From: Smittia aterrima
Lineage: Eukaryota > Arthropoda > Insecta > Diptera > Chironomidae
NCBI GenBank assembly: GCA_033063855.1
Contig: CP093829.1
Span: forward strand, 18,321,537-18,385,536
Direction of reading: 5' to 3'
Length of the DNA: 64,000 nucleotides
Made by a program: the position numbers and the translations under genes. The notes beneath the pieces are model-generated. The model had not been told where the DNA came from. It did not search any database and saw only the letters and a program-made list of their open reading frames with translations. This document shows, piece by piece, positions 25,501-37,308 of this stretch; within the stretch, counting starts at the first letter, position 1, and each line of letters begins with the position of its first letter.

Positions 25501-27122
25501 CCAAACTAATTAAAAATGCATGAAAATTAAAATGAGGAAATTAGAACTAATTTGATTTAATTTTCCGTACAAAACTCTTTACGTCAGTTTTTCACATCAT
25601 AAATCATTTTCATCGTCAAAGGGAAAACGAAATTGCTGAGGGTTGATACGTTCAACTTAGCCAAACGCCTCCACTCGATTCTACTTTCTTCCCCGCGACT
25701 AAAGCGCGGAGGAAGGTTTCGTCTGTCACGAGCCGTCTCAATCATTCTGAGCCTTAAGGTTTCTTATTAAAAATACTGAAGTTAGCGACAGTGTGCTGAC
25801 ATTTCTGGTAAGAAATAATTGTTTGAGGTAGGTAAGTGACAAAACTGACGCCGCCTTAAGCGTCTCAAGCTGCGAATTTTAATTACAGTCGAAAAAATTC
25901 TTTGACTGATTGATGAAAGCTCCGTCAAATCAAAAGGTTTTTAATTAAAACGCCGAAAGGAGAAAAAGGTAAAATTATTTGTGCTGATTAAAGATATTAT
26001 TTATATATCGATGCTTGTGTCGAACGCCCACAACCAACGTCACAAGTTCACAGCAATTTACACCCAAACAAGCGCTCGATGACGTAACATGAAAAGCAAA
26101 AATTTGCGTTTATCATCGTCAGTTGTATTATTGCGTCGTACAACCGAGCAAAGCATGAAAGCCACATTGTGTTTGTGGAAGAAAAGAGCTTTTATATAAT
26201 GCGCAATTGAGCCTCATAATCAAATTGATGTGTGTTTACACTTTATTGTTGTCCAACGCTGTTTACCAATCGCCCACTCGATGAGCTGGAATCATTTGAT
26301 TAAAGAGCAATTTGTGGCGCAATTTATCGACTTTACAAATGGATGAGCATGAAAAAAAGTTTCAGGTTAGCACCGGAGCGGCACTGCGCAAGTGATCAAG
26401 GGAAACTGCTAGAAAACGACCGAGTGCTCGAAAAAAGCTCTGTCAATGTATGAATGCTTTCGCGCTCGACGTAGACGTGAATGGAAGTCGAAGCGAGCAA
26501 CGTAGGAAAGCTCAACATGAACAGCATTGTGAATTTTTCGTCGAGTCTCGGATGTGTGTGGAAATGTTTTCCGCCTTTTCTTCTTTTTTCCCTCCGACGT
26601 CTGTAAAGCCCAAGCGTGAACTTTGCACTTTGCAAAAAAGAAAATGCGCAATTTTCCAGCGAAATTCGAAAAAGGAAATTCCAGAAGAGTTATGATGACG
26701 AATTTCTAGAAACCTCTGACGAATCTCATTTAAATTAACGGCAATTCGAGTATTCAACTTCGAGTTTGTGTCGTTGTATGCATCTCAAACTCGGTTTCAA
26801 CGGTTCTTGAAACGAGTGCTCGGTTATGAATATTCAATTAATCATTCGCTTGGGTATTAGCAGTCTTCTGTAATACTTTTCGTTACCGGAATGAAATCCC
26901 CGAATTTCAACTCAACTCGTAAATGGAACGACATCGATTTGTGTTTTTGACTTTAAAGTCGACCGCAAAAAAAATGAGACGCATGAATATCTCGTTTTTA
27001 ACGGACGGTTAAACGTAGTCGCTGAAAAATTATTTCTCACTTTATTAAATTCTTCGCATCACATCTCACTTCAATGTTCAGTTCGATGTAAGTGTTTCTC
27101 TGAAATTGTTGTGTTGTGCACG
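16501..27122. other. AT-rich gene-poor stretch upstream of the thioesterase pair
   Basis: No recognised coding region. Isolated donor-like sites on the minus strand (for example GTAAGTAATT near 17331, and GTAAGAGAG near 23660 after an open run of some 35 codons) hint at unrecognised exons but give no family signal. A short CACT-type repeat lies near 22601-22624. A GC-rich hairpin at 25688-25715 is listed separately. The last few hundred bases before 27123 must include the first thioesterase promoter; no clear TATA box was identified. Confidence 0.45.
25688..25715. other. GC-rich stem-loop
   Basis: CTTCCCCGCG (25688-25697) pairs with CGCGGAGGAAG (25705-25715) in a 10-bp stem with one bulged A (25710) and a 7-nt loop (ACTAAAG). 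It is one of the most GC-rich spots in a strongly AT-rich background. The stem is too short for a miRNA precursor as drawn. It could be part of a structured RNA, a regulatory DNA element or chance. Confidence 0.4.
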
Positions 27123-28264
27123 ATGCCGTTAAGATATTTGTTTCTCTTCTACTTTCTTGCCCACATTGCGTGTGCTGGTTCTGAAAAGTTCTTGCCGATA
27201 CTTCTGTGGCACTCTGCTGGTGAATGATCTCATTCGAGATTAACGGCGAGACGTTCTTGTTATTCTTAATTTCAGGTGAAACTTGCTGTGGGAAGGAAGG
27301 CAATCTCTATGCAAATTTCATTGAAACAGAATTGAATCGAGAGGTGACAGTTCGCTCTGTGAAGCTCGGCATCACTGAAGAAGATGACTTTACTTTTAGT
27401 TTAAGCAATCATCCGTTCGACCAAGTGAGATAAAACAAAAGTGAGTTTGATGGATCGAACAATTGAAGCTCATTCTCTTTCACTTTCAGATAAACTTTGT
27501 GTGCAGCAAACTAAAACGGAATCCGTTATTCCGTGACGGCTACAATGCGATTGGTTTCTCTCAAGGAGCCTTATTATTGTAAGTTCAATTGATTAAAGAT
27601 CAATGCTCATCTAAGAGCTTTAAATGTCCAAATTTAGACGAGGCCTCGCTCAAATCTGTCCTTACCCTCCGATCCGGAATCTAATTTCACTCGGCGGGCC
27701 ACAGCAAGGGGTCAATCATTTCCCACGTTGCGAAGAGAGATGGGGAGCTCAAAACTGCGAGATTCTTCAACAAAAGATTAATTTTAAAGCGTACCGAAGG
27801 TGATTCAATTATTGTTATTTTCACTTGACGAGCAATTTCATTGAAGGTTGTCGGTGTCTTTCAGACTGATTCAGAAATTTTTGACCCCGACCAGTTATTG
27901 GCACGACAACGTTAACGAAGAGCGGTATAGACGAGGAAGCACCTTCTTGGCTGTGATAAACAATGAAAACCATTATAACGCGGACTACGTCAGGAATTTA
28001 CAATCCCTCCGGCGACTAATTCTCGTAAAATACAAAGAAGAACGCTCACTTGTGCCCAGCGAGAGTTCGTGGTTTGGATATTACAACAACGAGTCGAAAA
28101 TATTGTCGATGGAAGAGACTGAACTATATCGAAGCGATAAGCTCGGCCTCCGACAAATGGTCGACGATGGGAAACTCATTCGAATCGAGAGTCCACTGAA
28201 GCATTTAGAGCTCGACAAGACCTGGTTCCGAGAGAACATCATTCCAATTTTAAAAGAAAAATAA
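27123..28264 (+). CDS. Ppt1: Palmitoyl-protein thioesterase 1-like protein, paralogue A
   Basis: Five exons (27123-27219, 27276-27424, 27490-27578, 27638-27799, 27865-28264) give 298 residues, close to the roughly 306 of animal PPT1. The family removes palmitate from cysteines of proteins delivered to lysosomes. A hydrophobic signal peptide spans residues 1-18. The strand-1 motif LLWHSAG precedes the nucleophile motif GFSQG with Ser106. GGPQQG and SYWHD follow, and the catalytic His is His279 in PLKHLEL. By alignment to human PPT1 from memory, the position of the catalytic Asp is occupied by Glu225 (KYKEERSLVP), whereas paralogue B keeps Asp. Exon 2 (149 nt) and exon 3 (89 nt) have the same lengths and phases as in paralogue B, showing tandem duplication; the intron at 27800-27864 is absent from B. 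Activity may be altered; assignment to the PPT1 family is firm. Confidence 0.93.
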
Positions 28265-29281
28265 ACAAAAAATCAATGACAAACGTTTTCACAAAACTCT
28301 GTGCTCATTCAGTTAACTGTTCGGCTTCGGGCATTACAAAAAATTGGAAATTTCTAACACATGTTAAAAGTTTTGTAATCGATGTTGTTCTTTGGTAGCC
28401 CTCACCTCATGAAAGCTTAGTTTGAGTTGTTTGATTAACAGAAATTATTCTGAACATCGGAAATGAAAAGTTTCATGATAAGCTTCGAAATCTGTTAAAA
28501 GCTTTTCCAACCTTCAATTTAGATCTTGACACTTTAAGAGAAATTGTCTCTTATCAATCTAAATCAATGCCTCGACAAATGAATAATAATTGAATGAAAC
28601 CTCTTCGTGATAACATCTAAATCAACATGACAATGATGTGTGATTTGTCATTAATACTTAGATCGACGATTAGATTGTTTGAGAAGCTCACAATGCATTC
28701 TGAGAGATTAGACTCAGCATATTTTTCATTCTTTATGATTTACGTGTGACATTACTCGAAACGATGTGAAACACGAAAGCTTGTGGATGATGAAATATTC
28801 ACAGACTTCAAGGCTTTGTTTTAGGGATTTTTCTTCGAAGAAAAGTTTGAATTTCAGGAGAAAAGCCCTCGAGCTTTAAAAAAATTGCTGCTAACTTTCC
28901 AGACCGAATGAAATTGAATTGGCAATTAAAAGTTAAACTAAATTAGAAAAGTTTATGAGAATTTCTAAATTTTATTGGCAAGTTAATGAAATAGTTTGTC
29001 ACCATCGTATGACCTGTTTTCAGTTCCCTGGCGACTCTTCGTCATCCAACAATTGCTTAATGAGCTAAAAAAAGAACAAAAGAAAATTGTTTTTCCATTC
29101 GAACGTTTTCTCGTGCGTTCTTCGATGTCAAAATATTTTTCTTCACTTCCATCAAACGAGCACGAAAATTTCTTAAATATTTTTGAAAACTCAATGAACA
29201 TGTTTGCATATAATCTTCTTTGAATGTCACTCATTCGATAAGCTGGCCTAGTTTCAGTTGCATAACTAACATCAAAGTGGA
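28265..29281. other. Spacer between the two thioesterase genes
   Basis: About 1 kb, AT-rich. An AATAAA overlaps the end of paralogue A, where the stop codon region reads AAATAAAC, and probably directs its polyadenylation. The remainder must hold the promoter of paralogue B. No further gene or repeat is seen; the open frames at 28983-29234 lack family features. Confidence 0.6.
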
Positions 29282-30326
29282 ATGACTCGAAAACTTCTTA
29301 GAATTCTCGTCTTGTTAAGTGCTTGTGTCAACTTCGTTAGCCTCGAGAGGTTTCTTCCTATTTTAGTTTGGCACTCATGCGGTAATTACTTCCGACACTC
29401 TTTCCTCGATGAGTTCTTTAGGTAGAATTATTTTAAGGCGACTCATATAATGGCGGAGAGACGACAATGTACTCAAACTTCATTCGAGCACAGCTTGGCA
29501 ATGACGTTTACATGAAATTTGTGATGATGGATGTTAATCCAACGTTAGATTTCCTGAAGAGTTCTCAAATCCATCCTTTAGATCAGGTTTGCATTCATTG
29601 ATTACTTGAGCTCTCTTTAAGTTCTTCTTACAGATCGCAATGGTTTGCTCTTCAATTCAAAACGACACGAAACTTGCCAACGGCTACAATGCAATTGGAA
29701 TATCTCAAGGCGGATTGTTCTTGTAAGATATGAGTCAAGGTAATCAAGTGTCGCTGACTTTCTCTTAACATTGCAGACGTGGCTTTGCTCAGTACTGTCC
29801 CTATCCACCAATGAGAAATCTCGTTTCGTTCGGGGGACCTCAACAAGGCGTAACTAAATTCCCAAGATGTCCAAGTCGTTTTGGAGCATTGTGCGCTCCT
29901 ATTCAAATTGCAATCAAGCTCGGAATCTACTCGCCAGCGGCTCAGAGCGCTCTAGCTGGCGCAACTTACTGGCATGATGTCAACGAAGAACGTTATCGAA
30001 GTGGAAGCAGTTTTCTCTCGGTTATCAATAATGAAGTTAACTACAACCCGAGCTTTGTCGCTAATCTCAATAGCTTGAAGCGATTGATTCTTATTAAATA
30101 TGAAAGTGATGCCACAATCGTTCCTAACAATTCAGTTTGGTTTGGTTTCTGTGATAAAGACGGAGTTGAATATCCGATGGAAAATGCTCCCGTTTACGAG
30201 CGATTAGGATTGCGAGCTATGAGGGAGAGCGGAAAATTGGTTTTTCTTTTGAGTCCAGGCGATCATGTCGTGTTTAACGAAGCTTGGATATCAGCAAACG
30301 TCATTCCGTTCCTCGCTGAAGTTTAA
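29282..30326 (+). CDS. Ppt1: Palmitoyl-protein thioesterase 1, paralogue B
   Basis: Four exons (29282-29381, 29438-29586, 29634-29722, 29777-30326) encode 295 residues. A signal peptide covers about residues 1-20. LVWHSCGDS corresponds to the conserved family start of the alpha/beta-hydrolase fold. GISQG carries nucleophile Ser107, GGPQQG and TYWHD follow, Asp224 lies at the catalytic acid position (KYESDATIVP), and His276 sits in PGDHVVF. The triad is therefore intact, and this copy is the better candidate for the canonical lysosomal depalmitoylating enzyme. It retains the segment IYSPAAQSALAGATYWHD that is shortened in paralogue A. Relative to A the fourth intron is missing, so either A gained it or B lost it. 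It lies immediately upstream of the ASH-domain gene, 46 nt from its proposed start. Confidence 0.95.
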
Positions 30327-30331
30327 ATAAA
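30326..30331 (+). terminator. AATAAA poly(A) signal overlapping the paralogue B stop
   Basis: The last base of the TAA stop (30324-30326) is the first base of AATAAA. Cleavage would fall around 30345-30360, immediately before the ATG at 30373 of the next gene. No better hexamer follows before that gene. Confidence 0.55.
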
Positions 30332-30372
30332 ATCTCAGCAAACTTTTTCAAATAATGAAATTCTCTGAAATC

Positions 30373-33300
30373 ATGTCGAAAGTCAAAAGCAACTTGAAAG
30401 GTTTTAATTAAATTTCTATTCAAATCTTCAAGTTCAATGGAGTTTTACTTCTATTTGCAGGTAGCAAGAAAACCAAAAAGTTCATTCCAAATCTTACGGC
30501 GACCCCAAACCACATTTGCTTCAAGAATTATGAAGAAGGAAACGTTTACAAAGAAAATATTCAAATTCTCAATAAAGATTTGGTAAAATCAAATTTTCTC
30601 AACTTTAACGAAATGTTTCTCAATGAACTGTTCAACAGAAAACTTATCATTTGGCAATTAAGTTTGATAATCCCGAAGAAATCAAACTCTCCATCGTTGG
30701 AAGTGTTTCAAAGACGAGAATTGATTCAGGCGAAGATATTTTGTTCGAAGTTGAGTTTCGTCCGTTGCTGAGTTGTCGAAAGGAATCTGTGGATCGTCGT
30801 TACGAGATTTGCCTCAACGTTGTTAATGCGAACGCTAAACTATTTATTCCAGTGTTGGTTCTATCTCCAAATCCAGTCATTAACTTCCCAAGAGAAATTT
30901 ACCTTCCTGACACAGCAGTCGGCACTCCGGCCTACTCAAATATTTTTATTCTCAATTACTCGAATCAATATCAGAAATTTTCATTTGATTGCCGAGGTGA
31001 GATCAACATTATTCCTGATTGCAAGACGATCGGATTAAAAGCTTCTGATGGTTCAACCTTTCTAATTGAGTTTGTATCGAAATCTGTCGGAAGTTTCCGA
31101 GAGAAGATTCACGTTTGCTTTGACAATGGAAAGAAAGCTTCGATTGTTGTTCGATGCAATGTGATTCCTATCAACATTTTCTTGAGTGAGTCTTTGCTCA
31201 AGATTCGATTGAGGAATCTAATTAAATTACGACAAATGTTTTCTTTTTTAGACGAGGACAATGTGGACTTTTCGCCGACGTTCATTGGAATGATTGACTC
31301 AAAGGTGATTCACATAATCAACAATAGCGAAGAAGCTTCGTATTTCGAATGGATTCCACTTGAGAAACTTCACGTCGAGAAGAAAGAGTCAAATGCACCT
31401 CACGCTTCATCAAAGTATCTTCAGCTTCTTCCGATGGTAAAGATTTCTTTCCAAATCACTGAATTAAACTTAAGGACTTTGACTTCTTAGAACGGTGAGC
31501 TTCAGCCAAACACAATTACAACCATCAAGCTCATTTTCAAACCTGAAGACACTGACAACGACGAGTACGAAGTTTTGAAAGAAGTTTTCTTCTCCTTCGC
31601 TTTAAAGCTTTCGGTTGAGCTAGACTATCAACCGCTCGTTAATGTTCGAGGGAAAATCGTTGGCCCAAACTTTCAACTCGACAAGAAACAAATTGACATT
31701 GGAACTATTTTCCTCGGCGAATCTCGCTACGTTGACGTGAAAATCTCAAACACTGGTGTGATAACAGGAAAAGTTCTCTTTCAGAAACCTTCTTCGTTGG
31801 TCGATGGAATCGTTAAAGTTTCATCGAAGATGGAAATAATGAAACCTGGCGAATCGAAATTGTTTAAAATGAAATATCTCGCACGAAAAGCTGGAAAATT
31901 TGTCGAGCAAAGTTTCTTTAAAGTCAAGAACGGCGAGAAGTTGTTGTTTGCTATTCAAGGCGTTGTCAAACCATTGGAAATTGATATCGAGCCAAAGTTT
32001 ATTCAGTTCTTAGCGACACCGATTTGTATTCCCAAATTGCAGTTGATAACTTTTAAGAACAATCTCCCATTCGATGTTGAAGCGAAGCTTGAAATAGAGA
32101 ACAATGGCAACGATGAACCGCTTGAATTTCTTGAATTCTTTAAGACGAAGATTTCAGAAGATGCTTCACTTGCCGAAGCTTCTTTTATTGAATCGAAAAT
32201 ATCTTTGGATTCAACGAATAAGTCGTCGAGCCTCTCAACAGAATCTTGTTCATCTTTGTTGACTCGATCGTCGATCAAAAACTTCATGGAGAAGACTGGA
32301 AGAATGGAACATTTACGTGACTCAGTTGTAGTAGCTCAAGAAGGAATCACAAGCGTGTTCAATCGAGTTGACGAATATCTGATGAACACAGAGATCGTTC
32401 AAAGCATCGTTCGTGTTGTGTTCGATGGAAAAGATGAAGAAAATGTCGAGACAAAGTTCATCGAAGGAATTATAATGGATTTGCTTGTTGAATCATTCAA
32501 CGACTCTGAGTTCACTGACTTTAAGAAGTTTGATCAGAAAGATTGGGTGTTTCCGAAGAATCCTCGTGAACTTGAGTTGAATAAATCTTCTTTCAAACTC
32601 CTGTCAACGAACGAGAAGAAAAATGAAGACGTTAAGCTTTTCCTTACGCCAAACTTTATTGGGAAATTTACGAGAAACCTGAAGCTTAAGTTATTGATGT
32701 CCAACCGGAGTTCGTGTCCTAAACAAACCGTCGACGAATCAATTATAAACATTCCGATAATTTATGATTGTCAACCACCGGAACTCATCGTTCACAATCG
32801 ATTGAACAGCATTGAAGGTTACGCAGAGAGCGAACTAACTTTAGATGTTCTTGTTGAAAACGTTGGACCCGTCGAAGGATTTTTCTCGTTCACAAGATTC
32901 GCTGATCACGAAATGGAAGTGAAATGCGATGAAGAGAAATTCTTTATCGCTAACAACTCGAAGAAATCCTTTAAACTCACAGTCACGCCCTTGAAATCAG
33001 GATTAATAGTGAAATACGTGAATCTAATCGTTCTCGGCAGCAACCGGAAATTTCCTATCAGCATCGAGTGCAAGTCTCTTCCGCCGGATATTCTCGTTAA
33101 GCCTAACAAGATTTTCGAGGATGATCTCGAGGTTCTGATAGAACATTTTTCAAAAATCTTCATCGAGAATCGGAGCACATCAAAAGCTCGTTTCTTCTTA
33201 AGACTCGAGCATGAGAACGAAGCTTTTGATCTGAGTTGTAAAGGCGGAATCTTAGGAAGTAAGCAGAAGACTTTGGTTATGTTGGAGAAACTGTTTTACG

Positions 33301-36300
33301 ATCCCGGAGAGTATCGAGATATTTTGATTGTGGAAATCCACAACAGCAAAGTCATCGTAAGTCAATTGAGCTTAAATAGCTTTAAAAGTTTTAACGTTTC
33401 TCTCACAGAAAATTCCAATCAAATGCTCAGTAAGGAAGCTTCCAATTCTCATCGAACCAAACTTTTCAAATTCGATTGACTTCGGAACGCTCTTCATCTC
33501 GAAGACTCCTTATTTTCTCGAGTACAATTTTAGAAATGCTGGCAGGAACTCGTACATGATTTTTATAATCTTAAAGAACTGGAAGAGCAGAAACGAGTCT
33601 CGATTTCTTGTTGAACCGAATCGCTTTGAGATTCTGCCCAACTCAAGTCAAATTGTCAAATTCTATTTGAACGCTGAAAATCCTCTTAGCACAGGCGAGG
33701 AATTCACAATCGAAGGCTGTTCGATTCACTTTCCTATACGCGAGATTATCCGTGAGTCTGTGCTCAACGCAAGCATCATCAGACCGTCAGTTAGTTTTTC
33801 GGAAAACGAAATTGTCATCAATTGTTTGTACAACGACGAAGTCAACAACCACTCAAGTTAGTTTTTCGATTCTTTGTTATTTTAGTTTCTTAGAATAAAT
33901 ATTTTCAGAGCTCGTTCGAATTTCAAACAATTCGAATCTCCCATTGCCGATTGCACTGAAAGTCGAAGGAGAATTTTCTTTATTAACTAAAGAATTGAAG
34001 CAATGCGAGCAGAGAGTTAAATTTGATTTAAAAGTTAAAGAATCGAGACAAATTGTCATTTGCTTCAATAGCAATTTGATTCAGACATCTTGCGTAGCGC
34101 GATCGTACTCAGGAAAGTTGAAAGCGTATTCATTAGGAAAGCTTCAATGCACAATGAACCTTCAAGCTAACATTATCTATCCGACTATCAACGTCTCATG
34201 CAAGGAGTTAAACATCATCAACAATTTGCTTCCAAGAGCTTGCAGCTTCTCTCTCACGAACTGCGGAGAAATGGAATCAAACTTTAGTCTGAACTTTAAT
34301 GAAAGCTCAACAATTGTAACAAAGATTCAGGAACAAAAGCAAGAAAAACTTTTAAACATTGCGCATTGCTTAATGAAGCAAAAGTCCAATTTGCGAGAAA
34401 CATTTTTCAAATCTGATTCGAAAGAGTTGGAAATTAAATCCATTCTAAATGAGGTTTTGGAACTTTCAATAACATCAAAAGTTGAAGAAAGTAAGGAACT
34501 TGAAGATGAGAAGAAAACTCTAAAAATGAATCAAAAGCAGACTCTTGACAATTCAAAGACTCAAGAAATTGAAGAGTTTATGAGTTCAGACATCGAAGTG
34601 ACTCTCAGTGATATTCAAAAGTTCTTTAAGCAGTTGACTCGAGCTCTGTCGAAAACTTTATGCACAAGTGAGCAAACTCTAAGAGAAACCGCTAACGTGT
34701 CCCAAGCAGCAGAAGAAATACCAGAAACACGGAAATTCTTCAGACTTAGTCAACTGAATGGAACGTTGAAACCTCAAGAGAGTCGAATGATTTCAGTATT
34801 TTTTGTGGGAAGCTCAGAAGGTGACTTGAATAATTTAAATCCAAAGAAAATTCACAAAAAAAAATTTTTTCCTTTCAGCATTTCACATTTCAACAACTCT
34901 CACTTGCAATGTCCTTGGTGGAATTTCGCATGACATTATCGTCAACCTCACCAACTGCAATCCCAATCTACTGATAACAAAAACTTTATTCGAGATACCC
35001 GACCAACAAGTAAAAACATCATGCAAACTTTAAATGTAAATGATTAAACTTTCAATATTTTTAGGAATGGGACGAAATTCTCTTGAAGAACGTTTGCTTA
35101 TCGAATTTATCGCCTGCTCACAGCCACATTGAATTGATTACCGACAAATCAAGTGATGACAAGAATCATCTCATCAGAGGATATGTGAAACTAAATCCAA
35201 AGTCTCAATTGAACTTTGTACTCGACGAGCAAAGAAATTCTCGAAGCAATTTAAAGTTTTCAGTTTTCATGGGAGGGTCAGCAATGTTCGAAGATGAGCT
35301 TGGCATTCAAGTCAACGATAAACCTCCGTATCCAATTTCCATTGTTGGCAGGAACTCTTTACAAACAGCGACTTTGTTGAACATCAAGCGAAATTCCTTA
35401 AAGGAAATAAACAAAGACTTTGAGTATGACTGCTTGCGACAGCTTTTCAAGTCCGTAAATCAGATTCGCGTGCCCGATGAAGACGTGACATTCGAAGATG
35501 TTTTGAAGATCAAAACGCAGTTGAAACATGAGGCAGAGTTGTCGGAAGAAGGCAGCGAGATGAAAAGTCGAAAGAAAAATGCGAAGAAAGATAAGAAAAA
35601 GGGAAAAGAAGTATCAGATGCGTCTCTCAATCATGAGCAGCTTGAGCTCGGATCTGGCGATGGCGCTTCATTATTATCAAACTTTGAATTAACTTACGAC
35701 ATCAACGGAAGCGCTGTTCTAAGGCAAAAGCCTTTGAAATTGTACAGCGCGAAAATGCTTCACATGATTGATGAGACATTGGAAGAAAATGGATTTGAAG
35801 TTCTCGATTATCCTGACGAATATCCTGAACCCGTCGAAATAACAAATTACATTGCGCAGCAAGGATTCGCCGAGTCTCTAAAGTCTGACGACATTTTCAA
35901 AGAGTTTAAAATGATTTACAATAATCACGTGCTGGAAAAACATCGACAAACAAAGACGGTGAAATTCTCTGGTCGTGTCAGCGCAATGCCGGAAGTTGAG
36001 AAGGAAAAGTGCGTGGTTCCGCTTCCGTTGATTCTTCAACGCTATGAAATCGACTTGGGAGTGATTCAGTTGAACTCAACCGTTGAGAAGACGTTAAAAG
36101 TTTATTTCCATGGCAATCCTAAATCAGCAGCACTCAGAACTGAAAGTTTCATTCCTGATTTCTCAATGAAATTCCTTGAAAGCCACAAACACTTCCATAA
36201 GATTATTGACTTTGAAGTGACTTCAAATGGCTATTACGGAATTTACCAAAATCGACATGAACGAGAAAGAAACATTCCAACAACTTCAATGAAGCGTTGT

Positions 36301-36745
36301 CACTCATTCGATTTCACAGCCGCTTGCGTTCATTCACGAAAAGTTCCAACAGCAGTTGAACGCATGAACATTCATCGAACCTTCAACGAAGCAGTGAAGA
36401 AAGATGAAAGAAGTTGCTACGTTCAATCGGAAATCCACAATGTTCTTCCCTTGAATGAATCAACAAGAGTAATCGAGTTCAAAGTTGCTCTTACGCCTTC
36501 CGGTCATTGCTACGAATCTGAAGCAGATTTCGATGAAATTATTTATTTTGATGTAAGCTTTCCTCTCTTCAAGTTGAAGACTTCTCAATCTTCGAAAGCT
36601 TCTAAATCCTTGGGAGCTTCTAAATTGATCTACAAATATCTTTCTAATCTTACAGATCCATCTCGGCCCACAAATCCCCGTCAATATCAAAGCGAAAATC
36701 GTTCAAGAGATCATCGCATTAAACGAAGAAGGCGAATTGGATTGA
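30373..36745 (+). CDS. Large ASH/MSP-domain axonemal protein (HYDIN/CFAP type)
   Basis: Ten exons (30373-30400, 30461-30582, 30639-31185, 31252-31436, 31491-33356, 33409-33856, 33909-34820, 34879-35009, 35065-36552, 36656-36745) close in frame to 1938 residues. The N-terminus is short and Lys-rich (MSKVKSNLKGSKK). Long tandem beta-sandwich units follow, typified by FQLDKKQIDIGTIFLGESRY, VKISNTG and GESKLFKMKYL, the signature of ASH (ASPM-SPD-2-Hydin) or PapD/MSP-like domains. A Lys-rich linker (KNAKKDKKKGK) lies near residue 1578, and a further unit with YEIDLGVIQLNSTVEKTLKV follows. Known relatives (HYDIN, CFAP65, CFAP74, CFAP47, DLEC1) work in motile cilia and sperm flagella; I cannot decide which is the orthologue. 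Introns are 52-103 nt. The 66-nt intron at 31186-31251 has no stop and would add 22 residues if retained. The ATG was chosen because exon 1 splices in phase to the GT of exon 2. Confidence 0.8.
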
Positions 36746-36828
36746 TTTGAAACCAAAGCCAAACTTGAACTTTATTCACAAATATTTCCTTGATACACTT
36801 TGAAAATACACGACGATTATTCTTTTGG

Positions 36829-36881
36829 TTATTTATTGTTGCCGGCGGCTCTAGCTTTACTTTGTGTTCCTTCGGGAATCT
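36829..36881 (-). CDS. Probable alternative last exon of the ITM2 gene
   Basis: On the minus strand a strong acceptor (TTTTTGTCTTAG) precedes an open segment ending in TAA at 36829-36831. It encodes IPEGTQSKARAAGNNK plus the last two bases of a preceding codon, and an AATAAA overlaps its end. The sequence is GC-richer than both flanks. The nearest minus-strand gene is ITM2, whose last exon holds a donor-like G|GTGAAG at 37341/37340 in exactly the required phase. Joining them would replace the last nine residues of the unspliced form with a Glu plus this tail (346 residues in total) and remove a 459-nt intron (36882-37340). It ends 84 bp from the convergent ASH-domain gene's stop. The join is inferred, not proven. 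Confidence 0.5.
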
Positions 36882-37308
36882 CTAAGACAAAAATATATAA
36901 ATCATCCTTGCAATTTTATTTTATCACTTGTCTCTTTTTAAAATGATTTTTCGCTCAAACGGGATTGGGAAAACTGTTTCTACTGTCGTCTGACGAATGA
37001 AGCGTTAGGAACTTCTAAAAGATAATTTGCTTTTAAATTTTCATGAGAAAATCAAAGTCTGTGTCATGTTCGATTTTCTTTCTTCAATTCATTCGACAGT
37101 TGACAGTATTTGGTTTTGGTTCTAGTTTCAACTTTTTGTAGAAATATTTTCTAATCCATGTGCAAATATTGAATTAAATTAGGAATCAAAAGAAAAACTT
37201 CTAATTGCTCCTGCTTTTCAGATCAATCTTAATTAGACTTTGCGCTAGGAATGAAGTTAATTTGAAGTTTAAACTTTAAAGTAAGAGAAATTACATCGAA
37301 AAGTAAAT

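Noticed and set aside
26396..26757. Four overlapping 80-codon frames upstream of the first thioesterase
   Set aside because: Mutually exclusive frames of noise composition; more likely promoter DNA.
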